IMG/VR virus record: IMGVR_UViG_3300021373_002342
Span: 1-64,000 of that record
Length of the DNA stretch: 64,000 nt
From: a virus
Direction: 5' to 3' (one strand)
The position numbers and the translations under genes were made by a program. Positions 41,161-49,213 of the stretch are shown here, piece by piece. Position 1 is the first letter of the stretch; each line of letters opens with the position of its first letter. The notes beneath the pieces were generated by a model. That model was not told the DNA's origin, searched no databases, and saw only the letters and a list, made by a program, of their open reading frames with translations.

Positions 41161-41407
41161 GCTTCTTCTCCTCATAATCGTGCATTAACATTGTCAGTTC
41201 GTCTACAGGTGTAGTTGTGCTTAATATTTCAGGACACTTCGTTGCCAAGTAGTCTAGGTTATAGCCACCTGGATAATGTCGTAAACAATAGTATGCCTGT
41301 TGTCTAATAGCCTTAGGCACACGAGGCGTTTTCTTAGGATCTAGTAGATCAACAAGAAACTGTTCAGTTCTTTGTAGAGCATGATATCGTTCGCAAGGTA
41401 GTGTCAT
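41135..41407 (-). CDS. BPSL0761-like small protein (90 aa)
   Basis: Start ATG 41407 overlaps the upstream TGA. The N-terminus MTLPCERYHALQRTEQFLVD, TPRVPKAIRQQAYYCLRHYP matches the BPSL0761-like family of small helical proteins found in proteobacteria and phages. Its function is unknown; membership is from motif recognition. Confidence 0.7.
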   Translation of the reverse strand: MTLPCERYHALQRTEQFLVDLLDPKKTPRVPKAIRQQAYYCLRHYPGGYNLDYLATKCPEILSTTTPVDELTMLMHDYEEKKHVRSDGMS

Positions 41408-41784
41408 GATAAATCCGTGATTAGCAAATAGTTTTCCCATGCTTTTTGTTGCGCAGGAGTATGATCTTCTTGTGGTACAACACACTCTAACCAGTGATAT
41501 GGCATTCTTGGAGGATGAGCACCAAACTGACGAGGCTGATGTAACTTACCTGTTTTGTATAGTTCCATTAGGATATCGTGCATTTCTCGTTCTCTATCTT
41601 CTAGGCCTGACCACTCTGCACGGCTAAGTCCACCGTACAAGTAACCTTCCCAAATCTGACTCCAGTGTTCATCATTGAAAGGATCTACATCTGTACGTGC
41701 TACAATAACTAGCACATCGTGTAGATCTACTTTATTTTCAAGAATGTCGCGCATACAGCGACTAAGGCTTAGACCTATTTTCAT
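41404..41784 (-). CDS. Conserved phage protein (126 aa), unknown
   Basis: Start ATG 41784 (MKIGLSLSRCMRDILENKVD) overlaps the upstream TGA. The opening looks like a conserved marine T4-like phage protein (LSRC-RDI---VD--DV--I). Helical, no metal or catalytic motif visible. Confidence 0.75.
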   Translation of the reverse strand: MKIGLSLSRCMRDILENKVDLHDVLVIVARTDVDPFNDEHWSQIWEGYLYGGLSRAEWSGLEDREREMHDILMELYKTGKLHQPRQFGAHPPRMPYHWLECVVPQEDHTPAQQKAWENYLLITDLS

Positions 41785-42011
41785 TGTTTTCTTACCCATC
41801 TATAAAATTCATGTTCAAAATTTTGTCCTACGTACAAGTTTTCAAAGTAGAATGTATCCTCGTATATGTCCGTCCATTTCACATGATTCCATTCGCACTT
41901 TTCTAACTGCTTGCACCAATCCTTTGCTTTACTTCTTAAGTCACTGTGTATAGGAACAGTATAACCCGGCATCCAACGTTGCTTGTATTCAAATATTTCT
42001 TGTGGTGTCAT
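41781..42011 (-). CDS. Small phage protein (76 aa), unknown
   Basis: Start ATG 42011 (MTPQEIFEYKQRWMPGYTVP) overlaps the upstream TAA (TAATG). Trp/Tyr/Cys-containing helical protein (KAKDWCKQLEKCEWNH). Tightly coupled on both sides. Confidence 0.7.
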   Translation of the reverse strand: MTPQEIFEYKQRWMPGYTVPIHSDLRSKAKDWCKQLEKCEWNHVKWTDIYEDTFYFENLYVGQNFEHEFYRWVRKQ

Positions 42012-42244
42012 TAGTGTATAGTCTCCGAAAAATCGTCTTGCCAAAAATCATCTTCTTCACGCTCTTCTTCGAAGTTCATTCCGAAGTACTGTTCCATAAT
42101 TACAATTATTGCTTCAGGTACTTCATCCTCGTCACTTCCGTCTGGTATAAACAATCCTTTTAGTTTTCCATCACCATCAATTACAATAGCCCAATCATCA
42201 TTACCTAGTTGTTCTTCTAATGTTTTCTTTTTATCATCGTCCAT
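42011..42244 (-). CDS. Small acidic phage protein (77 aa)
   Basis: Very acidic (MDDDKKKTLEEQLGNDDWAI, FEEEREEDDFWQDDF). Acidic small phage proteins often mimic DNA or inhibit host enzymes, but nothing specific is shown. Overlaps the upstream gene by 11 nt. Confidence 0.7.
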   Translation of the reverse strand: MDDDKKKTLEEQLGNDDWAIVIDGDGKLKGLFIPDGSDEDEVPEAIIVIMEQYFGMNFEEEREEDDFWQDDFSETIH

Positions 42245-42683
42245 AAGAATAGTCCCCTATTGCTACTAGGTCGTCAATATCTTTAGCAATGAACTTGCCG
42301 TTAGTAATTCGCATAACAACATTACATCCACTAGACCTAATATACTGTCGGCCGCCGTCAATCATTTTGTCTCCTACTACCTTATAATCATGATGTGATT
42401 GACTGTAATAGTACTTACCGTCTACTTCGATCATACCAAACTCAAGTGACTCTACAATGTCTGCGTTTGTAATCATAAGATGACCTCTAACGTGATCGTG
42501 ATACAAGCCAAAATAACGATTACCAAACTCAGGATGAGGCGTTTCTCTATAATACACATCAACAGGCACATCACTAGCATTAAGATCTGTAGTGCAAACA
42601 TATGTCACAGGTACTCCGTCTTTTTTACTATAATGTTCTGTAATAAGTGCTACATCAAAATTGGGTTTATGTTCAATGTTCAT
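42234..42683 (-). CDS. Phage protein (149 aa), unknown
   Basis: Beta-rich protein with His/Tyr-rich centre (VDVYYRETPHPEFGNRYFGL, YYYSQSHHDYKVVGDKM). Overlaps both neighbours by about 11 nt. Not recognised. Confidence 0.75.
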   Translation of the reverse strand: MNIEHKPNFDVALITEHYSKKDGVPVTYVCTTDLNASDVPVDVYYRETPHPEFGNRYFGLYHDHVRGHLMITNADIVESLEFGMIEVDGKYYYSQSHHDYKVVGDKMIDGGRQYIRSSGCNVVMRITNGKFIAKDIDDLVAIGDYSYGR

Positions 42684-42822
42684 TTGGTCTCATACCTTTT
42701 CGTGTAAATTCTTTTGCTCTTTTATTAAGATCCTTATCGCTCAACTTGCTAGTTGCAAGATGTTGTTTCCATTCTTTTAGTAATTTTTTACTCTGCTCTT
42801 TAGAGAGTTTGTTCTGGGTCAT
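42673..42822 (-). CDS. Small basic helical protein (49 aa)
   Basis: Start ATG 42822 (MTQNKLSKEQSKKLLKEWKQ) lies inside the tilS 3' end, giving a 23-nt overlap. Strongly basic helices with a DKDLNKRAKEFTRKG tail. Possibly RNA or DNA binding; unknown. Confidence 0.6.
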   Translation of the reverse strand: MTQNKLSKEQSKKLLKEWKQHLATSKLSDKDLNKRAKEFTRKGMRPNEH

Positions 42823-43408
42823 CAGCACGTACCTTTTTTGCAATATTTTTATAAATGCCTGGATTGACATGCAATACATGAGGCATCATTTCATGCCTAA
42901 TATAGTTTCTAGTATAACACGTATCTGTGTTGCTGTCATCCTCTACATAAGGTACTTGTTTTAAATTTTTCCAAAGTTCTAAGTCACGTTTGCGGGTAAG
43001 GCGAAAAGGACGAATAACATTACGATTGCGATACGGAATAATTTTTCCTTGTCCATGCATACTGCTCCATACCCATGTTTCTACACAATCATCTAAATGA
43101 TGTGCTGTAATAATTGGTGCGTCAATACTATGAAAGAATTTGTATCTTTCATTACGCCAAAATTCTTCTGGGCTTTGTTCTTTAGGTTTTTCTTTGTTAA
43201 GAACACCTAGAAGTAACGGAATAGAGTTTACATGACAATACCAATTGACAAACTCATGTGCTTGGTCACTAGCTAGTGTTCCATGATTGTAGAAGCATAT
43301 AGTTACATCGTGATTATTACGCAAAAAGTCAACAATAGCCATACTGTCGACTCCGCCACTACATGCTACAAAAACTTCTCTTGGTAACTTAGTTTGAAGT
43401 TTGATCAT
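42800..43408 (-). CDS. tilS: TilS-like PP-loop ATPase (202 aa)
   Basis: TilS adds lysine to C34 of tRNA-Ile(CAU), changing it to read AUA. The PP-loop ACSGGVDSMAIVDF is at the N-terminus. TilS-specific blocks follow: ITAHHLDDCVETW, RPFRLTRKRDL, and EDDSNTDTCYTRNYIRHEM with MMPHV. The protein stops after the catalytic domain; bacterial TilS usually has extra C-terminal domains and about twice the length. No tRNA-Ile(CAT) is in this window, so the substrate is a tRNA of the host or of the rest of the phage genome. Confidence 0.88.
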   Translation of the reverse strand: MIKLQTKLPREVFVACSGGVDSMAIVDFLRNNHDVTICFYNHGTLASDQAHEFVNWYCHVNSIPLLLGVLNKEKPKEQSPEEFWRNERYKFFHSIDAPIITAHHLDDCVETWVWSSMHGQGKIIPYRNRNVIRPFRLTRKRDLELWKNLKQVPYVEDDSNTDTCYTRNYIRHEMMPHVLHVNPGIYKNIAKKVRADDPEQTL

Positions 43409-43607
43409 CGCACCACTCGGTCCAAGGGATGATCTCCATATTATTACCGTGCCCTTGTGTTTTAATTACTTTTTGCTCAATTAAACTATCGATCACTTTT
43501 TCAGCTACACTTTTTACAGCATATTTGTAACCAATATAAAGACCAAATAAAGTTCCTACAACATAAGCAAGAAGTAGCCAAGTATGATCTGCACTAAAAA
43601 AGTCCAT
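43389..43607 (-). CDS. Small membrane protein (72 aa)
   Basis: ATG 43607 (MDFFSADHTWLLLAYVVGTL) has AAGGAAA 6 nt upstream. One N-terminal hydrophobic helix and a helical soluble tail (VAEKVIDSLIEQKVIKT). Overlaps tilS by 20 nt. Confidence 0.72.
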   Translation of the reverse strand: MDFFSADHTWLLLAYVVGTLFGLYIGYKYAVKSVAEKVIDSLIEQKVIKTQGHGNNMEIIPWTEWCDDQTSN

Positions 43608-43608
43608 A

Positions 43609-43860
43609 TTAATTTCCTTCAATCTCACGAATTAATTTTTCGTTTTCTCTGTCAATTTCGTCCTTTGACATCTGCCAGGTAAGTCTTATCATCATAGCTA
43701 AACTCGGAATAATTATCATACTAGCAAGTATAGCAACAAACCCCCACTTACCATATAAGTCTTCAGCAAAGTTAGCAATCGAAAAGGCAATTACCACGTA
43801 TACCATCATACCAATTGGTTCTGCAATTTTACGCAGAAAACGTTTTGTAACTCTATCCAT
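43609..43860 (-). CDS. Two-TM membrane protein (83 aa)
   Basis: Two helices (IGMMVYVVIAFSIANFA and WGFVAILASMIIIPSLAMMI) follow a basic N-terminus (MDRVTKRFLRKI), and a charged tail ends the protein. Overlaps the glycosyltransferase by 8 nt. Unknown role. Confidence 0.75.
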   Translation of the reverse strand: MDRVTKRFLRKIAEPIGMMVYVVIAFSIANFAEDLYGKWGFVAILASMIIIPSLAMMIRLTWQMSKDEIDRENEKLIREIEGN

Positions 43861-44536
43861 TTTTAATCTCCATCATATCAAAAAGTTCATTCTTCCATAG
43901 TTGTGAAAATTCACAATTTCTGTAGTTTTCAAACCAAGGTCCACCTTCTGTGTAGTGTATCAACTTTGGATTCTCAATGTCATCATAAACTCCAACAAGG
44001 TAATTCCAAGTATGATCTAATTTGCCAATTTCTTCATCTGTTAACCAACTAAATCTATGCAGATATGCTCCGTTTATTTCTGGACTATTTACTAAGTCCA
44101 TTGTAAGTGCAGCATTACTTGGATGCGCACAATTAAACAACATTACACTTGACCAGTTTTTACGTGGATATGTAGTTTGCTTTTGTCCATCCATTTTAAA
44201 ACGTTCTTTAGGTGTGTAATCATGTTGTACACACATGACAGCATATTGATCATCTGTTTGATCAAACAGCTCTTTAATGTCTGTTGTAAGGATCATGTCG
44301 CAATCCATAAACAGTGCCCAACCCTTATAGTCTGCAAGAGCTGGAACTAAGAATCTTGTAAAAGTAAATTCTGTACTTGCTAATTTGTCAACATCCCTGT
44401 AATACCAACCTGCATCACGTAGTTCTTTTTGATTTAAAGGACTTACTTCTGCATTAGGTTGCTTTGATAAGATACTATGCTTACACACTTGATAAGCAAT
44501 ATCTTCTCTTGTATCATATCCTATGAATACCTTCAT
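43853..44536 (-). CDS. Glycosyltransferase, GT8-like GT-A fold (227 aa)
   Basis: The N-terminus MKVFIGYDTREDIAYQVCKH and the DxD motif in WALFMDCDMILTTDI are typical of GT8-like enzymes, and a C-terminal IHYTEGGPWF supplies the late histidine of the metal site. It would transfer a sugar from a nucleotide donor. The acceptor is not known: phage DNA, virion protein or host surface are possible. Related in fold to the gene at 26.7 kb. Confidence 0.85.
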   Translation of the reverse strand: MKVFIGYDTREDIAYQVCKHSILSKQPNAEVSPLNQKELRDAGWYYRDVDKLASTEFTFTRFLVPALADYKGWALFMDCDMILTTDIKELFDQTDDQYAVMCVQHDYTPKERFKMDGQKQTTYPRKNWSSVMLFNCAHPSNAALTMDLVNSPEINGAYLHRFSWLTDEEIGKLDHTWNYLVGVYDDIENPKLIHYTEGGPWFENYRNCEFSQLWKNELFDMMEIKNG

Positions 44537-44537
44537 T

Positions 44538-45413
44538 TTAAACCTTATATAATCTTACGTAGTTTAAACGAGACTCGTCTGCGCTAAACATACGGTTTTT
44601 ACTTTGAGCTTTTACTTTGGCTTTGATTCGTTTCATTGTGCCAACTTCGTGTGCATACTTGTTCATAAAACTAACAAGGTTGCCATCCATAACTGCAACA
44701 TAGTTATAAGACTCCCAGCGAGAACTCCAAACTCTATCAAGAAACTTAATAACGCCTTCTACTGAATCGCCTACGTTGCCTACGTATTTGCTGTCGCGAT
44801 ACTCTACACGAATTTCTTTTTTAAGACCTGACTCTTGCATATCACGTTTAATAAACTGCGGAGCAAATGCAATACGTCCCATACCAACAACACGAACTTC
44901 ATCTTGCGACAGTTCTTTTACCATGTCTGCTTTAAAGTCATCTAGATCGCCAAGGCCTAGCATTACATAACGCTTCATCCACTTGCGAGCTTCTTCTACT
45001 TTAGCATAATCTTCTTCAGTAGGTTCAAACATTACAAAGTCTGTAGGAAGATACTGTGCTTCGTTAGTGTTTAATTTCTTAGTCCAGTAGTAACGAACAA
45101 GACTTTTGTTATCAAACTGTGTTGGATTGTCTTCACTGAAGCGACGAGTATCTTTGATATATTGTTCGTTGTTAATGCGAAATGCCGCATATGCTACAGC
45201 AAGAGCTTCTGTAAGGGGTACAGTCTTAGGAGGAAGAGGCTTATCGTAACGAACCTGTTTGCCAGACTCGTCTGCAAGCTCGTATTCAAGTTCCCAACGT
45301 TTGAACTCGCTCTTGCTCATTGATCCCCAATCTAGTGTATTTGGATCTGGAAGTGTATTTTTCTTCATTTGATTTGCCCATCCAATTGGTTTATAAATTG
45401 TCGTTGCTGACAT
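44538..45413 (-). CDS. Conserved phage protein (291 aa), unknown
   Basis: Soluble mixed alpha/beta protein with basic C-terminal part (MKRIKAKVKAQSKNRMFSAD). No recognisable catalytic motif. Its start lies 23 nt inside the GIY-YIG-like gene, and a sigma70 promoter sits 38-66 nt upstream. Confidence 0.78.
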   Translation of the reverse strand: MSATTIYKPIGWANQMKKNTLPDPNTLDWGSMSKSEFKRWELEYELADESGKQVRYDKPLPPKTVPLTEALAVAYAAFRINNEQYIKDTRRFSEDNPTQFDNKSLVRYYWTKKLNTNEAQYLPTDFVMFEPTEEDYAKVEEARKWMKRYVMLGLGDLDDFKADMVKELSQDEVRVVGMGRIAFAPQFIKRDMQESGLKKEIRVEYRDSKYVGNVGDSVEGVIKFLDRVWSSRWESYNYVAVMDGNLVSFMNKYAHEVGTMKRIKAKVKAQSKNRMFSADESRLNYVRLYKV

Positions 45414-45801
45414 GTTGTGCCTCTTCCAATTTGCCTATTAACTCTTCTATAGTATATACTGTTTCTCCGTCTGTGTCAACCGAAAAAACATGATAATGAT
45501 AACCTTTGATAGTTTCGTTAATCTGTTCTAGAATTTTATCTTCTGTTTCGTAAACCCATTCTGTAAAGCCACGTCCTTCAAATTGAATAGCATATCCAAA
45601 TTGATTCTTAAGTGTCTTTTCAAGTTCCTTAACAGGATTGTCTTCACCATACCACACACGATTAAATGTAGCAAGGTGACTCTTACCTGGAAATGAGTTT
45701 TGGTATGTGCCAAGTCTTACCTTGGCACTGCGAAATGATGTTATTCCAATCTTGTTAGCATCACTGCCAAACGGGTCACGCATTAAGTATAAAAGTTTCA
45801 T
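45391..45801 (-). CDS. GIY-YIG/T5orf172-like protein (136 aa)
   Basis: The opening LLYLMRDPFGSDANKIGITS, RLGTYQNSFPGKSHLATF resembles the T5orf172 branch of the GIY-YIG superfamily: a first strand, then KIGIT, then R-x-x-x-YQ. Such domains are DNA nucleases in homing and restriction contexts. The full catalytic set cannot be confirmed by eye. The adjacent gene encodes a second domain of the same type. Confidence 0.7.
   Translation of the reverse strand: MKLLYLMRDPFGSDANKIGITSFRSAKVRLGTYQNSFPGKSHLATFNRVWYGEDNPVKELEKTLKNQFGYAIQFEGRGFTEWVYETEDKILEQINETIKGYHYHVFSVDTDGETVYTIEELIGKLEEAQHVSNDNL
45451..45479 (-). promoter_or_regulatory. Intragenic sigma70 promoter for the 291-aa gene
   Basis: TTGACA, 17-nt spacer, TATACT on the minus strand inside the GIY-YIG-like gene. 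Confidence 0.7.
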
Positions 45802-46349
45802 TCTAGTACCTCAAAAAAATTGTTAAAAGACTCACTTGCAAGTTTAGGCAAGTATTCTGCACCAGGCAATTGGTCCCAATCTCTGTAAAATATAGTATCC
45901 TTGTTGCCTTCTTTAAATACATCAATTGTATGAACATATCTAATGTTTGAAATCGTTTCAAACAGTGTTTCAATTACTGAATATGTTTGATTGCAATCTA
46001 ATTTAAACAACTCAGTACCAATTACTTCTGGACCCGCATAATATTTACGTAACAAACGATGTATTTGTGATTCTAGCCTTTTCACATTATTTCTTGAATT
46101 GGTTGTTACACTCCAAAAAAGTCTAGTGTCACTGCCTACTTGATTATATGCACGTTGTCTGTTAGCAATGCTTTGTGCTTTTCCTATTTTGGTAAAATCT
46201 GATGGAAACCATTCACCATTAATTCTAAAGTAAGGTTTCATTGCATATACACCCCATGGGCATCCTGTACCATAATCCAATTCTGTTGCAGTAACACAAT
46301 ATTCATTCATTAAGATTTCTCTAGTATCAAAAACATCAATACCTTGCAT
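45798..46349 (-). CDS. Second GIY-YIG/T5orf172-like protein (183 aa)
   Basis: The core FTKIGKAQSIANRQRAYNQV, TRLFWSVTTNSRNNVKRLES, QIHRLLRKYY is T5orf172-like: KIGKA, R-x-x-x-YN, then a long helix with E and H. ATG 46349 is 2 nt after the upstream stop; a GTG at 46364 is an alternative start. Paired with the 136-residue homologue directly downstream. Confidence 0.7.
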   Translation of the reverse strand: MQGIDVFDTREILMNEYCVTATELDYGTGCPWGVYAMKPYFRINGEWFPSDFTKIGKAQSIANRQRAYNQVGSDTRLFWSVTTNSRNNVKRLESQIHRLLRKYYAGPEVIGTELFKLDCNQTYSVIETLFETISNIRYVHTIDVFKEGNKDTIFYRDWDQLPGAEYLPKLASESFNNFFEVLE

Positions 46350-46351
46350 AA

Positions 46352-47455
46352 TTACCACCGACACTGTGCTGTTGGAAGTTGAATGCGTTTAATTTTCTTG
46401 TTGTACAAGTTAATAATCGCATCATACACACGCCACTGATCGTGGTCTCGAGGCTCCTTAAAGCCATTTGTATGCAGTTCGTTGTAGTATTCGTCCTTAA
46501 GACTTTGCTGTACTGTGTTAGGATCGCCATACAACTTAACAAACAAATTGCCTAGTTCAATATCAAACTGTTCGTCTAATACAAAGCCTTGTAATTCTGC
46601 TTCTTTGTAAAGCAGTGCCATAGGACGCCATACTTCTAGTTCTGCAGGTGCCAAGTCCCAGGTACGCTTATGGAACTGTAGAGCACGTTTGAAATATTTG
46701 CCCCTGCTACCATATTCGTCTGTCATATCAAAGATTGCTTGTCCACTCTTAATCTGACTAAATGCATTGTTTGTGTTTGCATTACGCTTAGGAGTAAATC
46801 CTGCGGCAGTTAAGATATTGTTCATTTGAACAGTATGTGTATCTTTTGTTTCTAACAAAATCATAAACTCATCGTATGCGTGTAGTTTACGCTTGTTACG
46901 ACTGTTAATACGGATCATGTTCTGTCCTGCAAGCCACACACCGTATTCTACTTTGTCGTCAAATCCTGCGGCACTAACTTCGTCATCTGTGATTAAGTCG
47001 GTATCAATGTACCATACAGGAAACGCTGTATAATTTTGTCGCTTCATTGCTTGTGCAGTGTGATGTCCGTCCCACAGCATGTACTTGCCATTAATTTTAA
47101 TTGCTGTTGGAACAATCACACAGGTAGGATCAAAATCTTGTTCAATTTTGTATAAATGGTTTGGCGCAACATCACGTTGGAATCGCGGCCAAAGAAATAA
47201 TTCTTCCCAAGTTACGTATGCAAATTTGACTACGCCATCGCGAGGATCAAATGGATCACGTTCTTGTGGATGTTTTTGAGGACCTAGCACAATATCAATT
47301 GCTTCTGCAATATCTGCTAGTGGAATAATACCATTCTCGTAGTTGTCTGCCATTGTACGTGTGTCAATAGCATCGTCTTTCATTTCAAAAGACACATTAA
47401 ATTTAGATTGGTATTTGTTAATTTCAACCAGACGGTTGTAAGGTTTCGTTTTCAT
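46352..47455 (-). CDS. ParB/Srx-like nuclease-domain protein (367 aa)
   Basis: Residues about 85-150 contain a ParB-like fold: LWPRFQRDVAPNHLYKIEQD, VPTAIKINGKYMLWDGHHTA, QAMKRQNYTAFPVWYIDTDL. The DGHHTAQAMK block corresponds to the ParB (V/I)DGHHR motif. The rest is helical and unrecognised. ParB-like domains in phages act as nucleases or CTP-binding adaptors. It sits directly upstream of two GIY-YIG-like genes. AAAGGAA precedes the ATG, and a promoter-like TTGACA lies 90 nt upstream. Confidence 0.8.
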   Translation of the reverse strand: MKTKPYNRLVEINKYQSKFNVSFEMKDDAIDTRTMADNYENGIIPLADIAEAIDIVLGPQKHPQERDPFDPRDGVVKFAYVTWEELFLWPRFQRDVAPNHLYKIEQDFDPTCVIVPTAIKINGKYMLWDGHHTAQAMKRQNYTAFPVWYIDTDLITDDEVSAAGFDDKVEYGVWLAGQNMIRINSRNKRKLHAYDEFMILLETKDTHTVQMNNILTAAGFTPKRNANTNNAFSQIKSGQAIFDMTDEYGSRGKYFKRALQFHKRTWDLAPAELEVWRPMALLYKEAELQGFVLDEQFDIELGNLFVKLYGDPNTVQQSLKDEYYNELHTNGFKEPRDHDQWRVYDAIINLYNKKIKRIQLPTAQCRW

Positions 47456-47520
47456 GTTTTTTCCTTTGCTACTTTACTTTTGCGTTTAGTGTAGTGCGTA
47501 ACGAATTACTGGCTACAACT

Positions 47521-47550
47521 ATATAATAACATCTATAGGTTAGATGTCAA
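47521..47550 (-). promoter_or_regulatory. Probable sigma70 promoter for the ParB-like gene
   Basis: TTGACA (47545-47550), 18-nt spacer, TTATAT (47521-47526) on the minus strand. It gives a roughly 60-nt leader in the otherwise empty gap 47456-47553. Confidence 0.5.
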
Positions 47551-47553
47551 CCA

Positions 47554-48033
47554 TTAAATGACTTCTTGAGTCCATTTATATTTTGCTAGATCGTTTGCTT
47601 CAGCCCACTGAATAAACAAGCCTGCTTCTCGGCCGTGTGCTTCAATTTCCCAAGGCATATCCCAATAGTTAAGATTTTTGCTAACCCACTTTCCTTGCCA
47701 ACGTTGCTTTGCAAGACGTGTGCTGTCGTACAGCTCACCTTTTGCATACTGTTTAGCATGTACCATTTCATGTGCAACAGTTTCAAGAACTCTACGTAGA
47801 CGCATATTCTTGTGTACTTCGATCATAAAATGTCGTGGACGATCTGAACGTTCGGATTCGCCATCTGGATCAGAAGTACAAAATCCATACGCATGTTGCT
47901 TTGTGAGATCTTTTAGATGGATTCTAATTTCGACTACGTCTTTGATACGTGGCATAAACTTATCTACACAAAACTGTGCTAGACTAGCCACATGCTTTTT
48001 TTGACTCTTAGATCCACCAAATACTGTAATCAT
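47554..48033 (-). CDS. SprT-like zinc metallopeptidase (159 aa)
   Basis: The motif ETVAHEMVHAKQYAKGEL contains HExxH followed by a downstream glutamate (WEIEAHGRE), as in SprT/Wss1-like zinc proteases. These can cleave DNA-protein crosslinks. The N-terminus lacks a signal peptide, so it is cytoplasmic. A sigma70 promoter lies 33-61 nt upstream. The family assignment rests on the HEMVH and spacing. Confidence 0.78.
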   Translation of the reverse strand: MITVFGGSKSQKKHVASLAQFCVDKFMPRIKDVVEIRIHLKDLTKQHAYGFCTSDPDGESERSDRPRHFMIEVHKNMRLRRVLETVAHEMVHAKQYAKGELYDSTRLAKQRWQGKWVSKNLNYWDMPWEIEAHGREAGLFIQWAEANDLAKYKWTQEVI

Positions 48034-48065
48034 TAGATTAGTTCCTTTGTTGTGTTTATTTGTAT

Positions 48066-48094
48066 ATTATACACTATTCAGGAGGTGTGGTCAA
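48066..48094 (-). promoter_or_regulatory. Sigma70 promoter for the metallopeptidase gene
   Basis: TTGACC, 17-nt spacer, TATAAT on the minus strand in the gap 48034-48137. No other feature is seen in that gap. Confidence 0.75.
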
Positions 48095-48137
48095 GTAAAA
48101 TCGTAATTTTAAATTCTAGTAGAATCAATGACTTACG

Positions 48138-48356
48138 TTAAAGTCTGAAAATAATTCTGCCTTTTGACAGATCATATGGGCTCATTTCTACTCGTACTTT
48201 GTCGCCCAATATCATTCTTATTTTATACTGACGCATTTTTCCGCCCGTATATGCAGTTATTTCATGTCCGTTTTCCAAACGTACTTTGAACATTTGATTA
48301 GGGAGAACATTAACTATTTCTCCTTCTATTTCTAATAACCCTTTATCTTTTGACAA
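48138..48356 (-). CDS. infA: Translation initiation factor IF-1 (72 aa)
   Basis: The sequence is a full-length IF-1 OB fold: [21 protein letters not shown], then [18 protein letters not shown] and [20 protein letters not shown]-1 binds the ribosomal A site during initiation. The start is a TTG at 48356: an in-frame stop lies just upstream, and there is no ATG at the right length. GGAG lies about 11 nt upstream. It is the last gene of a late-promoter operon with an AbrB-like and a 67-residue gene. A phage IF-1 could bias initiation towards phage mRNAs; that is inference. Confidence 0.93.
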   Translation of the reverse strand: MSKDKGLLEIEGEIVNVLPNQMFKVRLENGHEITAYTGGKMRQYKIRMILGDKVRVEMSPYDLSKGRIIFRL

Positions 48357-48365
48357 TTTTAGTTT

Positions 48366-48569
48366 TTACTCCTTGACCCAGTCAATTTTAATACCGCGTC
48401 TTTTTAGTTCGTTTATGCACTTTTGCTTTAATTTTGGCTTTGTGCTAGTTTTATTAATTGCTTCAAAAAGTTCTTCTTTTGAAGTATTTTTTATATAGTG
48501 TCGTTGTATGGACTTCTTACCTGTTTTTCTATCAACTGTTATCGAGTCCTCCTTGAATTTCACTGGCAT
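48366..48569 (-). CDS. Small basic phage protein (67 aa), conserved
   Basis: The opening MPVKFKEDSITVDRKTGKKS resembles a short conserved protein of T4-like marine phages. Lysine-rich helices with one cysteine (LKQKCINELKRRGIKIDW). Overlaps the AbrB-like gene by 38 nt and precedes infA by 9 nt. Possibly RNA binding; unknown. Confidence 0.72.
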   Translation of the reverse strand: MPVKFKEDSITVDRKTGKKSIQRHYIKNTSKEELFEAINKTSTKPKLKQKCINELKRRGIKIDWVKE

Positions 48570-48756
48570 CGTCGTTCTCCTTAACTTCTGTGATTATGAC
48601 CGTTCCGTGGTCGCCAATTTCAAATTTTAGATTAGTTCCTTCAACCCAACCTTGGGCATCTAAAATTTCTTGTGGGATATTCATTAGAATGTTTTCATCA
48701 TCTCCTGGTATATCTTCAAAAATTTCTTCTGCTTTATATGTAAATGTCTTACTCAT
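48532..48756 (-). CDS. AbrB/SpoVT-like small protein (74 aa)
   Basis: The block MNIPQEILDAQGWVEGTNLK, FEIGDHGTVIITEV matches the swapped-hairpin AbrB/MazE fold: a proline-ended strand, a helix, W--G--L, then two strands. Such proteins bind DNA as dimers. GGGAGA lies 7 nt before the ATG and a TATAAATA motif 24 nt before it. First gene of the infA operon; may be a late regulator. Confidence 0.75.
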   Translation of the reverse strand: MSKTFTYKAEEIFEDIPGDDENILMNIPQEILDAQGWVEGTNLKFEIGDHGTVIITEVKENDDASEIQGGLDNS

Positions 48757-48776
48757 TTTCTAGTCTCCCAATAAGG

Positions 48777-48786
48777 TAAATATTTA
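48777..48786. promoter_or_regulatory. Palindromic bidirectional late promoter TAAATATTTA
   Basis: A perfect 10-bp palindrome carries TAAATA on both strands. The plus copy ends 5 nt before ATG 48788 (leaderless class). The minus copy starts the AbrB-like/infA operon with a 24-nt leader. Confidence 0.65.
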
Positions 48787-48787
48787 T

Positions 48788-49213
48788 ATGAAAGATGAAT
48801 ACACAACAGTATTCTTTGATGCTGTACGTGAAACCCAGACTTCAACAGGGTATGAACTGCCCGAACATATAGAAGCATACATTGTAATGCTTTTAAGCAG
48901 TTATGTGGATAAAGAAGATTTTCCGCCTGACTTAACATTTACCGAACAATACCTTACTCTCAAAAACTCTTATCAAGCCAAAGAGCTTGGTGATACCTGT
49001 TTGTTTATAAGCGGAGCATTTCCTCATTTTAAAAAACGTCGCGGAATGAATAGACGATTTTATATAGATATTGGATCATCGTCATACGAAATAGCAAGCA
49101 CAATGAACAATGATTTGTTTCCTGTGCTTGCTACTCATTTTGTATTTTTATCCGAATTTATAGAAACTACTATTCATTCGCCCAAACGTAAGCTGAATAG
49201 CCTTTTCCGTTAG
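48788..49213 (+). CDS. Phage protein (141 aa), unknown
   Basis: Soluble protein (MKDEYTTVFFDAVRETQTST..., KKRRGMNRRFYIDIGSSSYE). No ribosome site; the TAAATA core ends 5 nt before the ATG. The 3' end overlaps the convergent 239-residue gene by 44 nt. No family recognised. Confidence 0.75.
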   Translation: MKDEYTTVFFDAVRETQTSTGYELPEHIEAYIVMLLSSYVDKEDFPPDLTFTEQYLTLKNSYQAKELGDTCLFISGAFPHFKKRRGMNRRFYIDIGSSSYEIASTMNNDLFPVLATHFVFLSEFIETTIHSPKRKLNSLFR

